DNA of 64,000 nt from Yersinia massiliensis CCUG 53443 (GCF_000312485.1 NZ_HE997643.1:1416806-1480805); one strand, 5' to 3'; positions 8,049 to 17,945 are shown, numbered from the stretch's first letter. Numbers and translations: made by a program. The notes: generated by a model not told the origin, from the letters alone.

Positions 8049-9254
8049 CTATATCAATAATTGCAACGAAGAAAGGTCGTCATTCACTTTCACTTTATCA
8101 ATTTCTTCAATAAATTGATTCTTAACACCGGTACTATGCTGGCTAAATGCATGGTAAGAATAGAAGATATCCACAATGACATCTTCGGTTAACATTTTAT
8201 TCTCTTTCACATAGATACTGATCAATGAACGAATAAAGAAAAAATCAACCATAATTAAATAAAAATGCTTCAATAAAGGAATATTATCATTTATTGCAAA
8301 TTGGTCATGATGTAATACATAGAGAAAGTAGTTACGCAGAATATGCGGATGTTCAGCAAAAAACAGGCTCGCATCATCTTGCCAAATGCGACTTAACTCT
8401 TTCATTTTATCGCTAGCCCCCTCAGCGTTGAAATCAACAACAAGGTAAGCAATCAGATTATTTAAATACCGCGACATCGTTTCCCGACCTCGATAACCCG
8501 GCGTTTTGGTGATGAAATTTTGTAACCTGATTAAAAGCTGCCACTGCAGCTCCCCATTAAAAGGCAGATGTTCTAAACACCCGATAATCTCACCGGATTC
8601 AAGTTTTTGCAGTAACCCTTCATAACCTGATTCCATATAAGGCAGCTTATGATTGATATCGCCCTCTAACTTTTGATAAAAAAGCAGAAAAGAGGCCATG
8701 CTGTATAAACTTTCTTCTATACAAACCTGATCTTGCATGAATAGATTAGCGCAGAAAAGGTTAATCAAATTGCCTTCTGCATTAAGTTCCGATGCTTGAA
8801 AAAAAGCTTTATTTTCCTCAATCAGAACATCCATCTTTAAACTATTTGGATTCAGTAACACCTGAGATGCAGCTTCAGGGCAAGAGATGTTCAAACTTTG
8901 CCGTTTTTCCTGTTTATAAATATTTTCCGTTCTAGGATATACAGTACAAGTATCACTGAGTGCATCTTTACCTAAGCGTTTATAAATACCGCAGAGTTGG
9001 TCTACATCCAAATAAGGGCAGTTCCCTTGATCATTGAGTTTTATTGTGGCCCAATTAGCAACACTCGTTCTGTTGACCGCAATATTAGTAACAGCAATTC
9101 TTTTAATATCCGGATTTTGGCTTTTAGCGTACTTACGGTACGTATTTTTATCCAGCGTGATTATCCAGCGTTTACAACAGTGATCACGACAAGATGCACC
9201 TATGCAGCTGAAATTTTCGACATAGACAGGTCGTACTACGCTAAGTTCTTTCAC
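8049..9254 (-). CDS. fliB: Flagellin lysine-N-methylase FliB
   Basis: About 401 residues. The N-terminal cysteine cluster [14 protein letters not shown], further cysteines at NCPYLD, QLCGIY and SDTCTVYPR, and a SCPEAA motif characterise FliB, which methylates surface lysines of flagellin. I choose the GTG at 9254 ([12 protein letters not shown]) because an in-frame TTG two codons upstream sits only one base from the GAGG ribosome site, whereas the GTG is seven bases away. It lies downstream of fliC, separated by a terminator, so read-through or a private promoter must express it. Base composition is more AT-rich than the neighbours. Confidence 0.9.
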   Translation of the reverse strand: MKELSVVRPVYVENFSCIGASCRDHCCKRWIITLDKNTYRKYAKSQNPDIKRIAVTNIAVNRTSVANWATIKLNDQGNCPYLDVDQLCGIYKRLGKDALSDTCTVYPRTENIYKQEKRQSLNISCPEAASQVLLNPNSLKMDVLIEENKAFFQASELNAEGNLINLFCANLFMQDQVCIEESLYSMASFLLFYQKLEGDINHKLPYMESGYEGLLQKLESGEIIGCLEHLPFNGELQWQLLIRLQNFITKTPGYRGRETMSRYLNNLIAYLVVDFNAEGASDKMKELSRIWQDDASLFFAEHPHILRNYFLYVLHHDQFAINDNIPLLKHFYLIMVDFFFIRSLISIYVKENKMLTEDVIVDIFYSYHAFSQHSTGVKNQFIEEIDKVKVNDDLSSLQLLI

Positions 9255-9333
9255 CAGCAAGCCTCAGTATTAACCCTAGATCGAATGCTTTTATGCTAAA
9301 TAAATTAATCTGTCACAATAATTTATTTAGAAT

Positions 9334-9362
9334 AATGAGGCGGCAGTAGATGCCGCCTCATT
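9334..9362 (-). terminator. Terminator downstream of fliC
   Basis: A 12-bp perfect stem AATGAGGCGGCA / TGCCGCCTCATT with a five-base loop begins ~20 bases after the fliC stop codon. The minus-strand continuation (ATTCTAAATAAATT) is AT-rich but not a pure T-run. Confidence 0.8.
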
Positions 9363-9382
9363 GATATAGCGCGATAAACTAA

Positions 9383-10876
9383 TTAACGCAGCAGAGATAG
9401 TACAGTCTGTGGAACCTGATTAGCCTGTGCCAATACAGAAGTACCTGCTTGTTGCAGAATCTGTGCACGGCTCATGTTAGACACTTCAGTTGAGTAATCA
9501 GCATCTTGGATGCGGCTACGTGCTGAAGTCAGGTTGTTGATGGTATTACCCAGGTTGGTAATCGCTGAATCAAAGCGGTTTTGTACCGCACCCAGACCAC
9601 TACGCAGAGCATCAACTTGTGCCAACGCTTTATCAACGGTCGCCAGTTGGTTTTCAGTTGATTTCTGAGATGCAGCAGCATCTTCGTTGATCAGCGTTGT
9701 GTTGCCATTAGCAGTACGAGACATGTACATTACTTTGCCAGCAGCATTGGTGATTTCATCACCTTTAGCGTTAGCGGTATACACGGTACCGTTAACAGTC
9801 AAAGTACTGCCTGTTTTGGTCGCGCCTTGTAAATCCAAGTCCGCTAAGGTTGCAGCACGGTTGCTTTCAGCTGCTTTAGTGGTTAAACCGCCACCAACAA
9901 CTGAAGTGAACAATGCACTTGAAGTTTTCACTTCGGCAGCAGTACCGCCAGGTGCAGTACTTGCAGTCGTTGTGAAGTCAACGCTTTTACCATCGACAGT
10001 CGCACTGAAAACACCGTTACCATTAGCATCAGCAGCAGTTTTAACAGTAAATTCCATGCCTTGTGCAGTGAATTTATCACCAACAGCTTTACCGACAGAA
10101 GCGGCAGCAATAGAAGTTGCTTCAGCACCCGCAGTGGCGGTAGTGGTGTAGACTGTTGAAGCTGTGTTAGCTGCAGTCGCTGTGCCAGAGAATGCACCGG
10201 TACCTGCATCAATATATTGTGCTGCACCCGCTTTGGTTACTGCGCCGCTGTTGATATCGGTAGCATAAGCTACACCGCCAACATCAAAGTTGTTAGTACC
10301 GGTCGCTTTAAACTGAGAAGTCAGATCATCAACAGAGGCTTGTTTAGCGCCATCAACGTTGAAGCCTTGCATGCCCAAGCTTTTTGAGTCAATTTTTTCC
10401 AGATTGATGCTGATAGTTTCGCCATCGTTAGCACCAACTTGAACTTTCATGCTGCTGTTGCCAGCCAGAACTTTCACGCCGTTGAACTGAGTTTGGTCAG
10501 ATACACGGTCGATTTCGTCCAGACGTTGTTGGATTTCGTCTTGGATTGATTTCAGGTCAGAAGATGAGTTAGAGCCAGTTGCAGCCTGAACGCTCAGTTC
10601 ACGTACACGTTGCAAGTTGTTGTTTATTTCACCCAACGCACCTTCAGTGGTTTGTGCCAGAGAGATGCCGTCGTTAGCGTTACGAGAAGCCTGAGTCAGG
10701 CCCTTGATGTTAGAAGTGAAACGGTTAGCGATGGCTTGACCCGCTGCATCATCTTTCGCACTGTTAATACGCTGACCTGAAGACAAACGCTCAATGGCGG
10801 AGCCTAAGGCAGACTGAGATTTGTTCATATTGTTCTGAGTCGTCAGAGACAGAATATTAGTGTTAATTACCGCCAT
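9383..10876 (-). CDS. fliC: Flagellin FliC
   Basis: A 497-residue flagellin. The conserved N-terminal D0/D1 (residues ~1-180, MAVINTNILSLTTQNN, LSSGQRINSAKDDAAGQAIANRF) and C-terminal D1/D0 (~400-497, ending QVPQTVLSLLR) flank an Ala/Thr-rich variable region of about 200 residues that forms the exposed D2/D3. The variable part contains many lysines, which are potential FliB substrates. A clear sigma-28 promoter lies upstream. It is a single flagellin gene within this window, unlike some yersiniae with tandem flagellin genes. Confidence 0.97.
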   Translation of the reverse strand: MAVINTNILSLTTQNNMNKSQSALGSAIERLSSGQRINSAKDDAAGQAIANRFTSNIKGLTQASRNANDGISLAQTTEGALGEINNNLQRVRELSVQAATGSNSSSDLKSIQDEIQQRLDEIDRVSDQTQFNGVKVLAGNSSMKVQVGANDGETISINLEKIDSKSLGMQGFNVDGAKQASVDDLTSQFKATGTNNFDVGGVAYATDINSGAVTKAGAAQYIDAGTGAFSGTATAANTASTVYTTTATAGAEATSIAAASVGKAVGDKFTAQGMEFTVKTAADANGNGVFSATVDGKSVDFTTTASTAPGGTAAEVKTSSALFTSVVGGGLTTKAAESNRAATLADLDLQGATKTGSTLTVNGTVYTANAKGDEITNAAGKVMYMSRTANGNTTLINEDAAASQKSTENQLATVDKALAQVDALRSGLGAVQNRFDSAITNLGNTINNLTSARSRIQDADYSTEVSNMSRAQILQQAGTSVLAQANQVPQTVLSLLR

Positions 10877-10948
10877 AATATTATTCCTTAAATGCTGTTG
10901 GGTTATGGTTTGGGCTTACTGCCCACGGCTTCATCACCGTCACAACTT

Positions 10949-10975
10949 GTATCGGCGCTCTTTAAGGAACCTTTA
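10949..10975 (-). promoter_or_regulatory. Sigma-28 promoter of fliC
   Basis: On the minus strand TAAAGGTT is followed after exactly 11 bases by GCCGATAC, 13 of 16 or better against the sigma-28 consensus. It lies ~73 bases upstream of the fliC ATG. Confidence 0.9.
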
Positions 10976-11110
10976 GCCATTCTTTGAAATAATTTTAAAT
11001 TTCGCTCAAATTATTCTTTATCTCTTCTTTAATTATTGCTCTATTCAATAGCCTAAATAGCCCCCTGTTATCCCCCGTTATTCCAGCCATCATAAATTCT
11101 ATTTTATGTG

Positions 11111-11137
11111 TAAACTTTTCCACTTCTTGGCCGATAA
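11111..11137 (+). promoter_or_regulatory. Sigma-28 promoter of fliDST
   Basis: TAAACTTT is followed after 11 bases by GCCGATAA, a near-perfect sigma-28 promoter 36 bases before the fliD ATG. It faces away from the fliC promoter; the two are about 135 bp apart. Confidence 0.92.
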
Positions 11138-11172
11138 CCCCTGTAACGACACTTGAATATTAAGGATTAGAC

Positions 11173-12573
11173 ATGGCAAGTATTAGTTCGGTGGGTATCG
11201 GTTCAAACATGAACTTGGGCACGTTACTCGATCAATTAAGTGCCTCAGAGCAGACTCGTTTGACACCATTAACTAACCAGCAGACCAGTTATAAAGGTAA
11301 GCTCACAGCCTATGGTGTGTTACAAAGCGCGTTAGCTAAAGTCGAAACTGCCTCTGCAGCACTAAGAAAAGCCGATACTCTGGCCACGACCTCGATCAGC
11401 AGCACTAATACTGCTTTTGCTGCAACCACCACCAGTGGCGCAACAGCAGGCAATTACACGATTGAAGTGACCAATCTGGCTAAAGCACAATCCTTACTCT
11501 CTTCTGATGTGCCAAACACAACAGATAAGTTGGGTAATAGTAATGACAACCGGACGATCACTATTACTCAACCGGGTCAGAAAGAACCGCTGGAAGTTAA
11601 ATTGACCAGCGAACAGACCTCATTGACCGGTATTCGCGATGCGATCAATAAGCAAGAAGGTAGCGTCACTGCCAGTATCATGAAAGCAGATGATAATACC
11701 TATTATCTGGCGTTGACATCCAAGGAGACAGGGACGAAATCTGAAATGACCGTCAGTGTTTCGGGTGACGATACCTTAAATAATTTCCTAAATTACACGC
11801 CAAGTACAAGCGGCGGCAGCGGTGCGTTAACCCAAAAAGTCAAAGCGGAAGATGCAACACTGACCGTTAATGGGGTCGCCATCACTCGCCAAAGCAATAC
11901 GATTACCGATGCGCCACAAGGTGTGACCCTGACACTCAAAGCGCTCACTAAAAAAGATGAACCAGAACAGCTGACGGTGACGCGTGACTCCACCGCAACC
12001 AAAGCAGCCATTCAAACATTTGTCGATGCTTATAACTCATTGCAGACAACATTTGCCTCTTTAACTAAATATACGGCTGTAGAGGCGGGCAAAGATCAAT
12101 CCACCAGTAACGGTGCATTGGTGGGTGATGGCACATTGCGCAACATTCAAACGCAATTAAAAAGCCAATTAGCTTCAGCCCAATCAGGTGATGTGAAAAC
12201 CTTAGCTGCAATGGGTATTACTCAAGATCTTGATGGCAAATTAGTTATCGACTCGAAAAAACTGGATAAGGCGTTAACTGACCAGCCTAACAACGTAACA
12301 GCCTTTTTTGTCGGCGACGGTAAAACCACGGGTTTCGCCACTCAGATGGATAACCTGCTAAATACGGCGTTAGATAGCACCAAAGGCACATTGAAAACAG
12401 CCACAGACGGCATTAATAAGTCATTAAAATCATTAGAAAAACAGGTTGAATCAACCACTGACAGCATTAATGCCACGATTGAACGCTATAAAGCGCAATT
12501 TACCCAATTAGATAAATTGGTCAGTTCATTAACCAATACCGGTAACTTCTTAACGCAGCAATTTTCTTCATAA
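11173..12573 (+). CDS. fliD: Filament cap protein FliD (HAP2)
   Basis: A 466-residue protein that caps the filament tip and lets flagellin fold into place. The N-terminus (MASISSVGIGSNMNLGTLLDQLSASEQ) and C-terminal coiled-coil region (SIEATIERYKAQFTQLD-like, residues ~425-460) are typical; FliD N- and C-domain patterns flank a variable middle. It is the first gene of fliD-fliS-fliT with a sigma-28 promoter directly before it. Confidence 0.96.
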   Translation: MASISSVGIGSNMNLGTLLDQLSASEQTRLTPLTNQQTSYKGKLTAYGVLQSALAKVETASAALRKADTLATTSISSTNTAFAATTTSGATAGNYTIEVTNLAKAQSLLSSDVPNTTDKLGNSNDNRTITITQPGQKEPLEVKLTSEQTSLTGIRDAINKQEGSVTASIMKADDNTYYLALTSKETGTKSEMTVSVSGDDTLNNFLNYTPSTSGGSGALTQKVKAEDATLTVNGVAITRQSNTITDAPQGVTLTLKALTKKDEPEQLTVTRDSTATKAAIQTFVDAYNSLQTTFASLTKYTAVEAGKDQSTSNGALVGDGTLRNIQTQLKSQLASAQSGDVKTLAAMGITQDLDGKLVIDSKKLDKALTDQPNNVTAFFVGDGKTTGFATQMDNLLNTALDSTKGTLKTATDGINKSLKSLEKQVESTTDSINATIERYKAQFTQLDKLVSSLTNTGNFLTQQFSS

Positions 12574-12583
12574 AGGATAGAGC

Positions 12584-12982
12584 ATGTACAGTCGCTCAGG
12601 GGTTCAAGCTTATGCCCAGGTAGGAATGGAAAGTGGTGTCATGAGCGCCAGTCCTCATCAACTGATCGTGATGCTCTTCGACGGGGCGCAAAGCGCCCTG
12701 GTTCGAGCGCGTATCTTGATGAATCAAGGCGATATTCCGGCCAAAGGAGCTGCCCTTTCTAAAGCAATTAACATCATTGATAATGGACTAAGTGCAGGGC
12801 TAGATATGGAGAAAGGGGGTGAACTAGCGCAGAATTTATCCGCCCTATACGACTATATGTCACGCCGTTTACTGTACGCTAATTTGCATAATGACGAACA
12901 GGCAATTAATGAAGTCGCTGCCTTACTCGAGAATATTGCGGATGCTTGGCGGCAGATTGGCCCCAATTATCAACCCAACTAG
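12584..12982 (+). CDS. fliS: Flagellin export chaperone FliS
   Basis: A 132-residue, mostly helical chaperone that binds the C-terminal disordered tail of FliC. MYSRSGVQAYAQVGMESGV and SASPHQLIVMLFDGAQSAL match FliS, with length close to the E. coli protein (136). It follows fliD by 10 bases with an AAGGATAGAGC ribosome site. Confidence 0.96.
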   Translation: MYSRSGVQAYAQVGMESGVMSASPHQLIVMLFDGAQSALVRARILMNQGDIPAKGAALSKAINIIDNGLSAGLDMEKGGELAQNLSALYDYMSRRLLYANLHNDEQAINEVAALLENIADAWRQIGPNYQPN

Positions 12983-12993
12983 GACCCCATTGA

Positions 12994-13356
12994 ATGGAAC
13001 GTCACCAGCATCTTTTGTCCGAATATCAACAAATCCTAACCCTCAGTGAGCAAATGTTAATGCTGGCGACCGAGGGTAACTGGGATGCGCTGGTTGATCT
13101 GGAAATGACTTATCTTAAAGCGGTTGAAAGTACCGCTAATATCACCATATCCTCATGCACATCTCAGGTATTACAAGATTTATTGCGAGATAAGTTAAAG
13201 GCTATTTTAGATAATGAAGTCGAGATTAAGCGTTTATTACAACAACGGCTTGATGCGTTGAGTGAATTAGTGGGGCAATCTACCCGACAACAAGTGGTTA
13301 ATAATACTTATGGCCAGTTCCCTGACCATGCTTTGCTATTGGGTGAAACACAGTAA
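12994..13356 (+). CDS. fliT: FliD export chaperone / FlhDC antagonist FliT
   Basis: A 120-residue helical protein starting [22 protein letters not shown]. FliT binds FliD before export and, when free, binds FlhC to lower class II expression. Family similarity is moderate but the position 11 bases after fliS and the size are diagnostic. Confidence 0.9.
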   Translation: MERHQHLLSEYQQILTLSEQMLMLATEGNWDALVDLEMTYLKAVESTANITISSCTSQVLQDLLRDKLKAILDNEVEIKRLLQQRLDALSELVGQSTRQQVVNNTYGQFPDHALLLGETQ

Positions 13357-13709
13357 TCGGTGGGTCACTGAATCTTAAATATTGATTCTTTGCTTAACAC
13401 CATATGCAATTGCAATTATTAACATGGCAATTAATTTTCTTTGTCATTCTATTAACATGTGCTGATTTGAGCATAATACTGTCTTTAGTATGAGATTGCT
13501 TTTAGTATAGAGCTGTTTTTAGTATAGGATTAATTTAGCATGACAGCGTATTGATAATCGTACTCATCATGTCGAACTGGCTATTATCATTAGCCTTAAA
13601 TCTTTTCGCTAAGTAGTCAGTTACTATAAATTTTCTATTAAAATGAGTTGCCAGTCTGCCATTCAAAGCGTAAAGATATTCTCAGGACAATATTGTGAAA
13701 TGAATATCG
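13357..13709. other. Intergenic region upstream of the AraC-type regulator
   Basis: An AT-rich 350-bp gap separating the fliDST operon from the regulator. It contains four regularly spaced TTTAGTAT-like repeats (described separately) and no supported ORF. The promoter of the AraC-type gene should lie within or downstream of the repeats. Confidence 0.6.
13484..13541. repeat. Four TTTAGTAT iterons with ~17-bp spacing
   Basis: TTTAGTAT occurs at 13484, 13501 and 13518, and TTTAGCAT at 13534, giving start-to-start distances of 17, 17 and 16. The bases just after each copy are also similar (GAGAT, AGAG, AGGAT). The array lies ~170-225 bp upstream of the AraC-type ORF, so it could be a regulator-binding array or simply a microduplication. 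Confidence 0.6.
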
Positions 13710-14600
13710 ATGGAACGTACGATTAATTTTTGTCCGGGTGTGGGTAGCTCAGCACATGTTATTCAACACACGGAACTACTACTTACTTCAGTCTATATTG
13801 AGATGCCACTTCTCATTATGGTTAACCGTGGGCATAAGATAATCCGCTGGGATAATCAGGAGTGTATTGTCCAAGCGGGTGAAGTTGTCGCAGTCAGTAG
13901 CGGACAAACGATTGATGTAATTAATGGTTTATCTGATGACGGTCTATTTTTCAGTCACCAACTTCGTTGTGACCCACGTTTGATAGCCACCTTTGCTAAT
14001 CACCCCCTTTCTGCTGGGCTTAAGCGCGTTCCAGGGGTGTTAGCTATGCGAAATTTAGCCCCCGAATTTGTCAATACTTTCAGTAATACCTTTAAGGCTA
14101 TCTCAGATATTGGAGATATCCCCCCCACTATTGTCAGGCACAGGATGCTTGAATTACTGCTGTGGTTAGCCGAACGTGGCGTGAAATTTAAACTGAATGA
14201 TGGCAATACACTCAGTGAAAAGGTGCGCCGTTGTTTGGCGATTGATCCGCACAAAATATGGTCTGCATCTGAAGTGGCAAATCATATGGCAATGAGTGAG
14301 GTGGTGTTACGGCGAAAGCTCGCGGCGGAAAATATACTGTTACGTGATTTAATGATTGATGTCCGTATGACTAGCGCCCTGCGTTTGTTACAAGGCACAG
14401 ATTGGCCAATTTCTTTAATTGCCAGCCAAGTGGGATATGAAAGTGCATCACGCTTTGCCGAGCGTTTTCGCAAACGTTTTGGTTTTGCACCAACAGCGAT
14501 TCGCGGGCATCACCGCATACTGACGGCAGATAATGATTCTCCCTCAGATGATTATCATGAATATCTAAATTTACACGCGCCTAACTTAGGGTCGGCATGA
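13710..14600 (+). CDS. AraC-family transcriptional regulator
   Basis: A 296-residue regulator. The C-terminal third (residues ~170-265) has two helix-turn-helix units: SASEVANHMAMSEVVLRRKL and ISLIASQVGYESASRFAERFRKRFGFAP, the second being the AraC signature. The N-terminal ~150 residues resemble a cupin-type ligand or dimer domain but show no recognisable ligand motif. Arrangement resembles GadX/RhaS-like regulators of virulence or stress genes. It stands between fliT and a large HD-GYP gene on the same strand, so it may control that gene or the flagellar operons; this is inference. Confidence 0.85.
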   Translation: MERTINFCPGVGSSAHVIQHTELLLTSVYIEMPLLIMVNRGHKIIRWDNQECIVQAGEVVAVSSGQTIDVINGLSDDGLFFSHQLRCDPRLIATFANHPLSAGLKRVPGVLAMRNLAPEFVNTFSNTFKAISDIGDIPPTIVRHRMLELLLWLAERGVKFKLNDGNTLSEKVRRCLAIDPHKIWSASEVANHMAMSEVVLRRKLAAENILLRDLMIDVRMTSALRLLQGTDWPISLIASQVGYESASRFAERFRKRFGFAPTAIRGHHRILTADNDSPSDDYHEYLNLHAPNLGSA

Positions 14601-14862
14601 GTCACGACACTCAAGCATTTAACACCTTATAAAAATATTTAACCTACTCAATAATATCGCTATATCCCCCTCAACTGAGCTGTTTAGAATCCCTTTCACC
14701 TTCCTATCTGTACTGCTAAATACTGCTTTTAGATATTCCGCACGTTAAATCATTCTTTTTTCAGAGTATGGTTAGTATTTTCATCCAGAAATTTAGTCTT
14801 AGCCTTTAACAAAGACTTTTAAATCATACAATTAGATTAATTATACTGAATACATCAACAAA

Positions 14863-17800
14863 ATGATGATTATGTCCGCTCATTCTATGATTACTATTGA
14901 TGAAAAAATAAACGTCGGGATGGCTATGATGCTAACCAAACTGTCTGGAATAAAAAATCGCTATCCTTTGCACATCCAAATTGCGGCGCTATTTACACTA
15001 TTGATTGTTTCAATTGGTACTGTGATTATTGCCTTTAACCATAGTCAGTTGACTAAGTTAACTGAGGTCAGCACTAACCGTCAGTATCAAAAAACGGGAA
15101 CAGCCATTGCGGCTGAATTAGATGCGGTTACTCGTCCCATGATGATGTCAGTTAACCTTCTCGCCAGTATGCAGATTACAGAATTATCCACACTGGAACA
15201 GAGAATGGCTTTTGTCAGTAAGTTTATCGAAGTGCTGCAACAGAATGATTATGCCAGCGCCGTTTACAGTGCTTATCCTAATGGCGATCTGTTTATGCTT
15301 AGGCGCTTGACTGAAGCCAACCGCTTATTATTTCACGCCCCTGAAGAAGCCGAATGGATGATTCAAAGTAATCGTTTTCTGGATAGCATGCCGGAAAAAC
15401 GATTTATTTATCTGAATAAACAACAGCAAGTTATTGCCGTTATGCCAAGAGATAATGATAACTATGACCCTCGGCGGCGTGATTGGTTTATTATGGCCTC
15501 CGAAAGTCCCACGCTCATCACCTCCCCTATTTATATTTTTAAAGGTACAGGCGAGGCCGGTTTTACCTATAGTCGCCAAGCTGAAAATAAGCAATCGATT
15601 ATTGGATTAGATGTTTCTCTCGCGTCATTGTCTCAGTTTTTAATCAAACAAAATCTGCCGCCGAGCAGCCAAGCGATTATTATTAACTCCCGCGGCGAAG
15701 TCATTGCTAGCTTGCCAAAACCCAAGGGGAATCCCGCTGAAACGGCCCATGCAGATAATCAACCCCCAGTATTACAAGTATTGCTAGACACACAAACAGG
15801 CACGAGTACGCCAAAGAATAGCAATACCGGCAGTATTATGTTTGAAGCGAAAAATCAGCAATGGTTTGGTTCTATTGTCGACATTAATAACAACGGCAAT
15901 GCTTACCAGCTAGTGATTGCCACCCCCGCCAGCTATTTGACGGCCGATGCGAATTCAATTCGTAACCATGCCACTTTTATCGCTTTTATACTATTACTGC
16001 TCAGTTTGCCGATCGTTTGGTATTTCTCAAGGAAAATATCCAAACCTCTTATTCGGTTGCGTCAAGATGCCGATGCCATCAGTAACTTATATTTCGAAGA
16101 GCATGAACGTGAGCAATCGGCCATTGAAGAAGTCGATGAATTACACAAATCCATGTCAAAAATGAAGTCGACCCTGAAACAGTTTATTTCTATGGGCAAC
16201 ATGCTGACATCAGAAAGCAATTTCTATCGTCAAATGCAGGGATTATTAAGTGAAACAACCGAAATAGCAGGTATGACCGGCGGGATTATTTTCCTCGCGG
16301 ATAAAAAAGCCGATACCTTTACGCCGACAGCATTTCGCTGGAATGGTGATAATATTCCGGTTGCTGAAATGTCTTCATTACAAGTCGAAAAAGATAACTT
16401 CGCCGCTTTCAAGCCAGTATTGGATGGAAAGACCATCACTGGCACCCTCAACAAAGATAATATTTTTAACCAGCTACAAGATTTCCTGCAACCCTATTTA
16501 CCGTTACGCTTTGTCGCTGTGCCGATGAAAACGCATGATGACCAACTATTAGGCTTCTTACTATTATTTAATCCTTATGTCTTAAATGCGGATCGTGAGC
16601 GTTCAAAAATTCAATTGGTTAATGCACTCGTCGGTAGTTTGTCGGTATCAGTAGAAACTCAGCGTCTGTTGCAGGAACAGAAAAACTTACTTAACGCGTT
16701 CATTGAACTGATTGCGGGTGCAATAGACGCCAAGAGTGCTTATACCGGCGGGCATTGCCAGCGTGTACCTGAAATCACCAAAATGCTGGCTCGCGCCGCA
16801 ATTAATATCAAAGAAGGGCCATTCGCCCAATTTAATCTCTCAGAAGATGAGTGGGAAGAACTGCATACCGCTTGCTGGTTACATGATTGCGGCAAGATAA
16901 CGACGCCTGAATTTGTGGTCGATAAATCCACAAAACTGGAGTTAATTTATGATCGCATCCATGAGGTACGGATGCGCTTTGAAGTCTTAAAACGCGAGAA
17001 AGAAATCGCCTTCTTGCGCAGTCATACCACCGCAGAGGCCAGTGAAACTGAGCAACAAAGACTGGCTGACGAATTACGCCAGTTGGATGACGATTTTTAC
17101 TTTATCGCCCATTGTAATATTGGCGGCGAATTTATGTCTGATGAGGCCATTGCACGCATTCAGCAAATTGCGGGTTACCATTGGACGCGCACATTAGATG
17201 ATAACGCTGGCATCGCCCATGAAGAACGTGTTCGTAAAGCACGGCAGAGCACCTCTCCCTTACCGGTACAAGAACCGATGTTGGCCGATAAAGAAGAGCA
17301 TATTATTTACCGCGACGATAAAAATAAGCGTCCAGAATATGATGGTTTCAAAGTTCAGGAACCGACGTTCCTTTATAACCGTGGGGAGATATATAACCTC
17401 AGCATTCGCCGTGGAACACTGACGGATGAAGATCGTTATAAAATTAACGAACACATCATGCAGACCATAGTGATGCTAAACAAATTACCGTTCCCGCGTA
17501 CCATGTCCAATGTGCCCATTATCGCGGGTGGGCATCATGAACGTATGGATGGAAAAGGTTACCCTTACCAGCTCACGTATAAACAAATGAGTATTCCCGT
17601 TCGGATGATGGCCATCGCTGATGTATTTGAAGCACTCACGGCAGCCGATCGGCCTTATAAGCCAGGGAAGCTATTATCTGAAGCATTGAATATCATGGTT
17701 AACATGGTGAATGAAAATCATCTCGATCGTGAGCTGTTTATTTTGTTCCTGCAATCGGGCATTTGGCACGAATATGCCCTTGCCCATCTCCAAGCGGATA

Positions 17801-17877
17801 AAATAGATAATATTGATGTCTCAGTTTTACTGCAAAGAATAGGTCATCAGGATATCAAACTGGCCGCGACAGCCTAG
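14863..17877 (+). CDS. Cache-HAMP-GAF-HD-GYP protein, putative cyclic-di-GMP phosphodiesterase
   Basis: About 1004 residues, one of the largest genes here. A transmembrane segment (~residues 38-60) precedes a periplasmic double-Cache-like sensor (~61-365), a second membrane segment (~368-388), a HAMP-like linker, a GAF-like domain (~450-600) and a C-terminal HD-GYP domain. The metal motif CWLHDCGK (~670) and the signature HHERMDGKGYP (~891) are intact, as are RMMAIADVFEALTAADRPYK. Roughly 215 residues lie between HD and GYP, far more than the usual few dozen, from a charged insertion. HD-GYP enzymes hydrolyse c-di-GMP to GMP, which favours motility. Several early ATGs make the start uncertain; 14926, with GGGA upstream, is plausible. 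Confidence 0.85.
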   Translation: MMIMSAHSMITIDEKINVGMAMMLTKLSGIKNRYPLHIQIAALFTLLIVSIGTVIIAFNHSQLTKLTEVSTNRQYQKTGTAIAAELDAVTRPMMMSVNLLASMQITELSTLEQRMAFVSKFIEVLQQNDYASAVYSAYPNGDLFMLRRLTEANRLLFHAPEEAEWMIQSNRFLDSMPEKRFIYLNKQQQVIAVMPRDNDNYDPRRRDWFIMASESPTLITSPIYIFKGTGEAGFTYSRQAENKQSIIGLDVSLASLSQFLIKQNLPPSSQAIIINSRGEVIASLPKPKGNPAETAHADNQPPVLQVLLDTQTGTSTPKNSNTGSIMFEAKNQQWFGSIVDINNNGNAYQLVIATPASYLTADANSIRNHATFIAFILLLLSLPIVWYFSRKISKPLIRLRQDADAISNLYFEEHEREQSAIEEVDELHKSMSKMKSTLKQFISMGNMLTSESNFYRQMQGLLSETTEIAGMTGGIIFLADKKADTFTPTAFRWNGDNIPVAEMSSLQVEKDNFAAFKPVLDGKTITGTLNKDNIFNQLQDFLQPYLPLRFVAVPMKTHDDQLLGFLLLFNPYVLNADRERSKIQLVNALVGSLSVSVETQRLLQEQKNLLNAFIELIAGAIDAKSAYTGGHCQRVPEITKMLARAAINIKEGPFAQFNLSEDEWEELHTACWLHDCGKITTPEFVVDKSTKLELIYDRIHEVRMRFEVLKREKEIAFLRSHTTAEASETEQQRLADELRQLDDDFYFIAHCNIGGEFMSDEAIARIQQIAGYHWTRTLDDNAGIAHEERVRKARQSTSPLPVQEPMLADKEEHIIYRDDKNKRPEYDGFKVQEPTFLYNRGEIYNLSIRRGTLTDEDRYKINEHIMQTIVMLNKLPFPRTMSNVPIIAGGHHERMDGKGYPYQLTYKQMSIPVRMMAIADVFEALTAADRPYKPGKLLSEALNIMVNMVNENHLDRELFILFLQSGIWHEYALAHLQADKIDNIDVSVLLQRIGHQDIKLAATA

Positions 17878-17910
17878 AAAGCAAGAAACGGAGAGTTAGT
17901 GTGATAAAGT

Positions 17911-17945
17911 GGCGCTATATTTGATAGCGCCCTCTTTATTTTTTG
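17911..17945 (+). terminator. Terminator after the HD-GYP gene
   Basis: GGCGCTAT-ATTTG-ATAGCGCC (8-bp stem) is followed by CTCTTTATTTTTT. It lies 33 bases after the stop codon and ends just before the glycosylase gene. Confidence 0.88.

Noticed and set aside
9687-10151. 154-codon plus-strand frame opposite fliC
   Set aside because: It is antisense to the repetitive Ala/Thr-rich flagellin region, which creates long shadow frames; no start context and no family.
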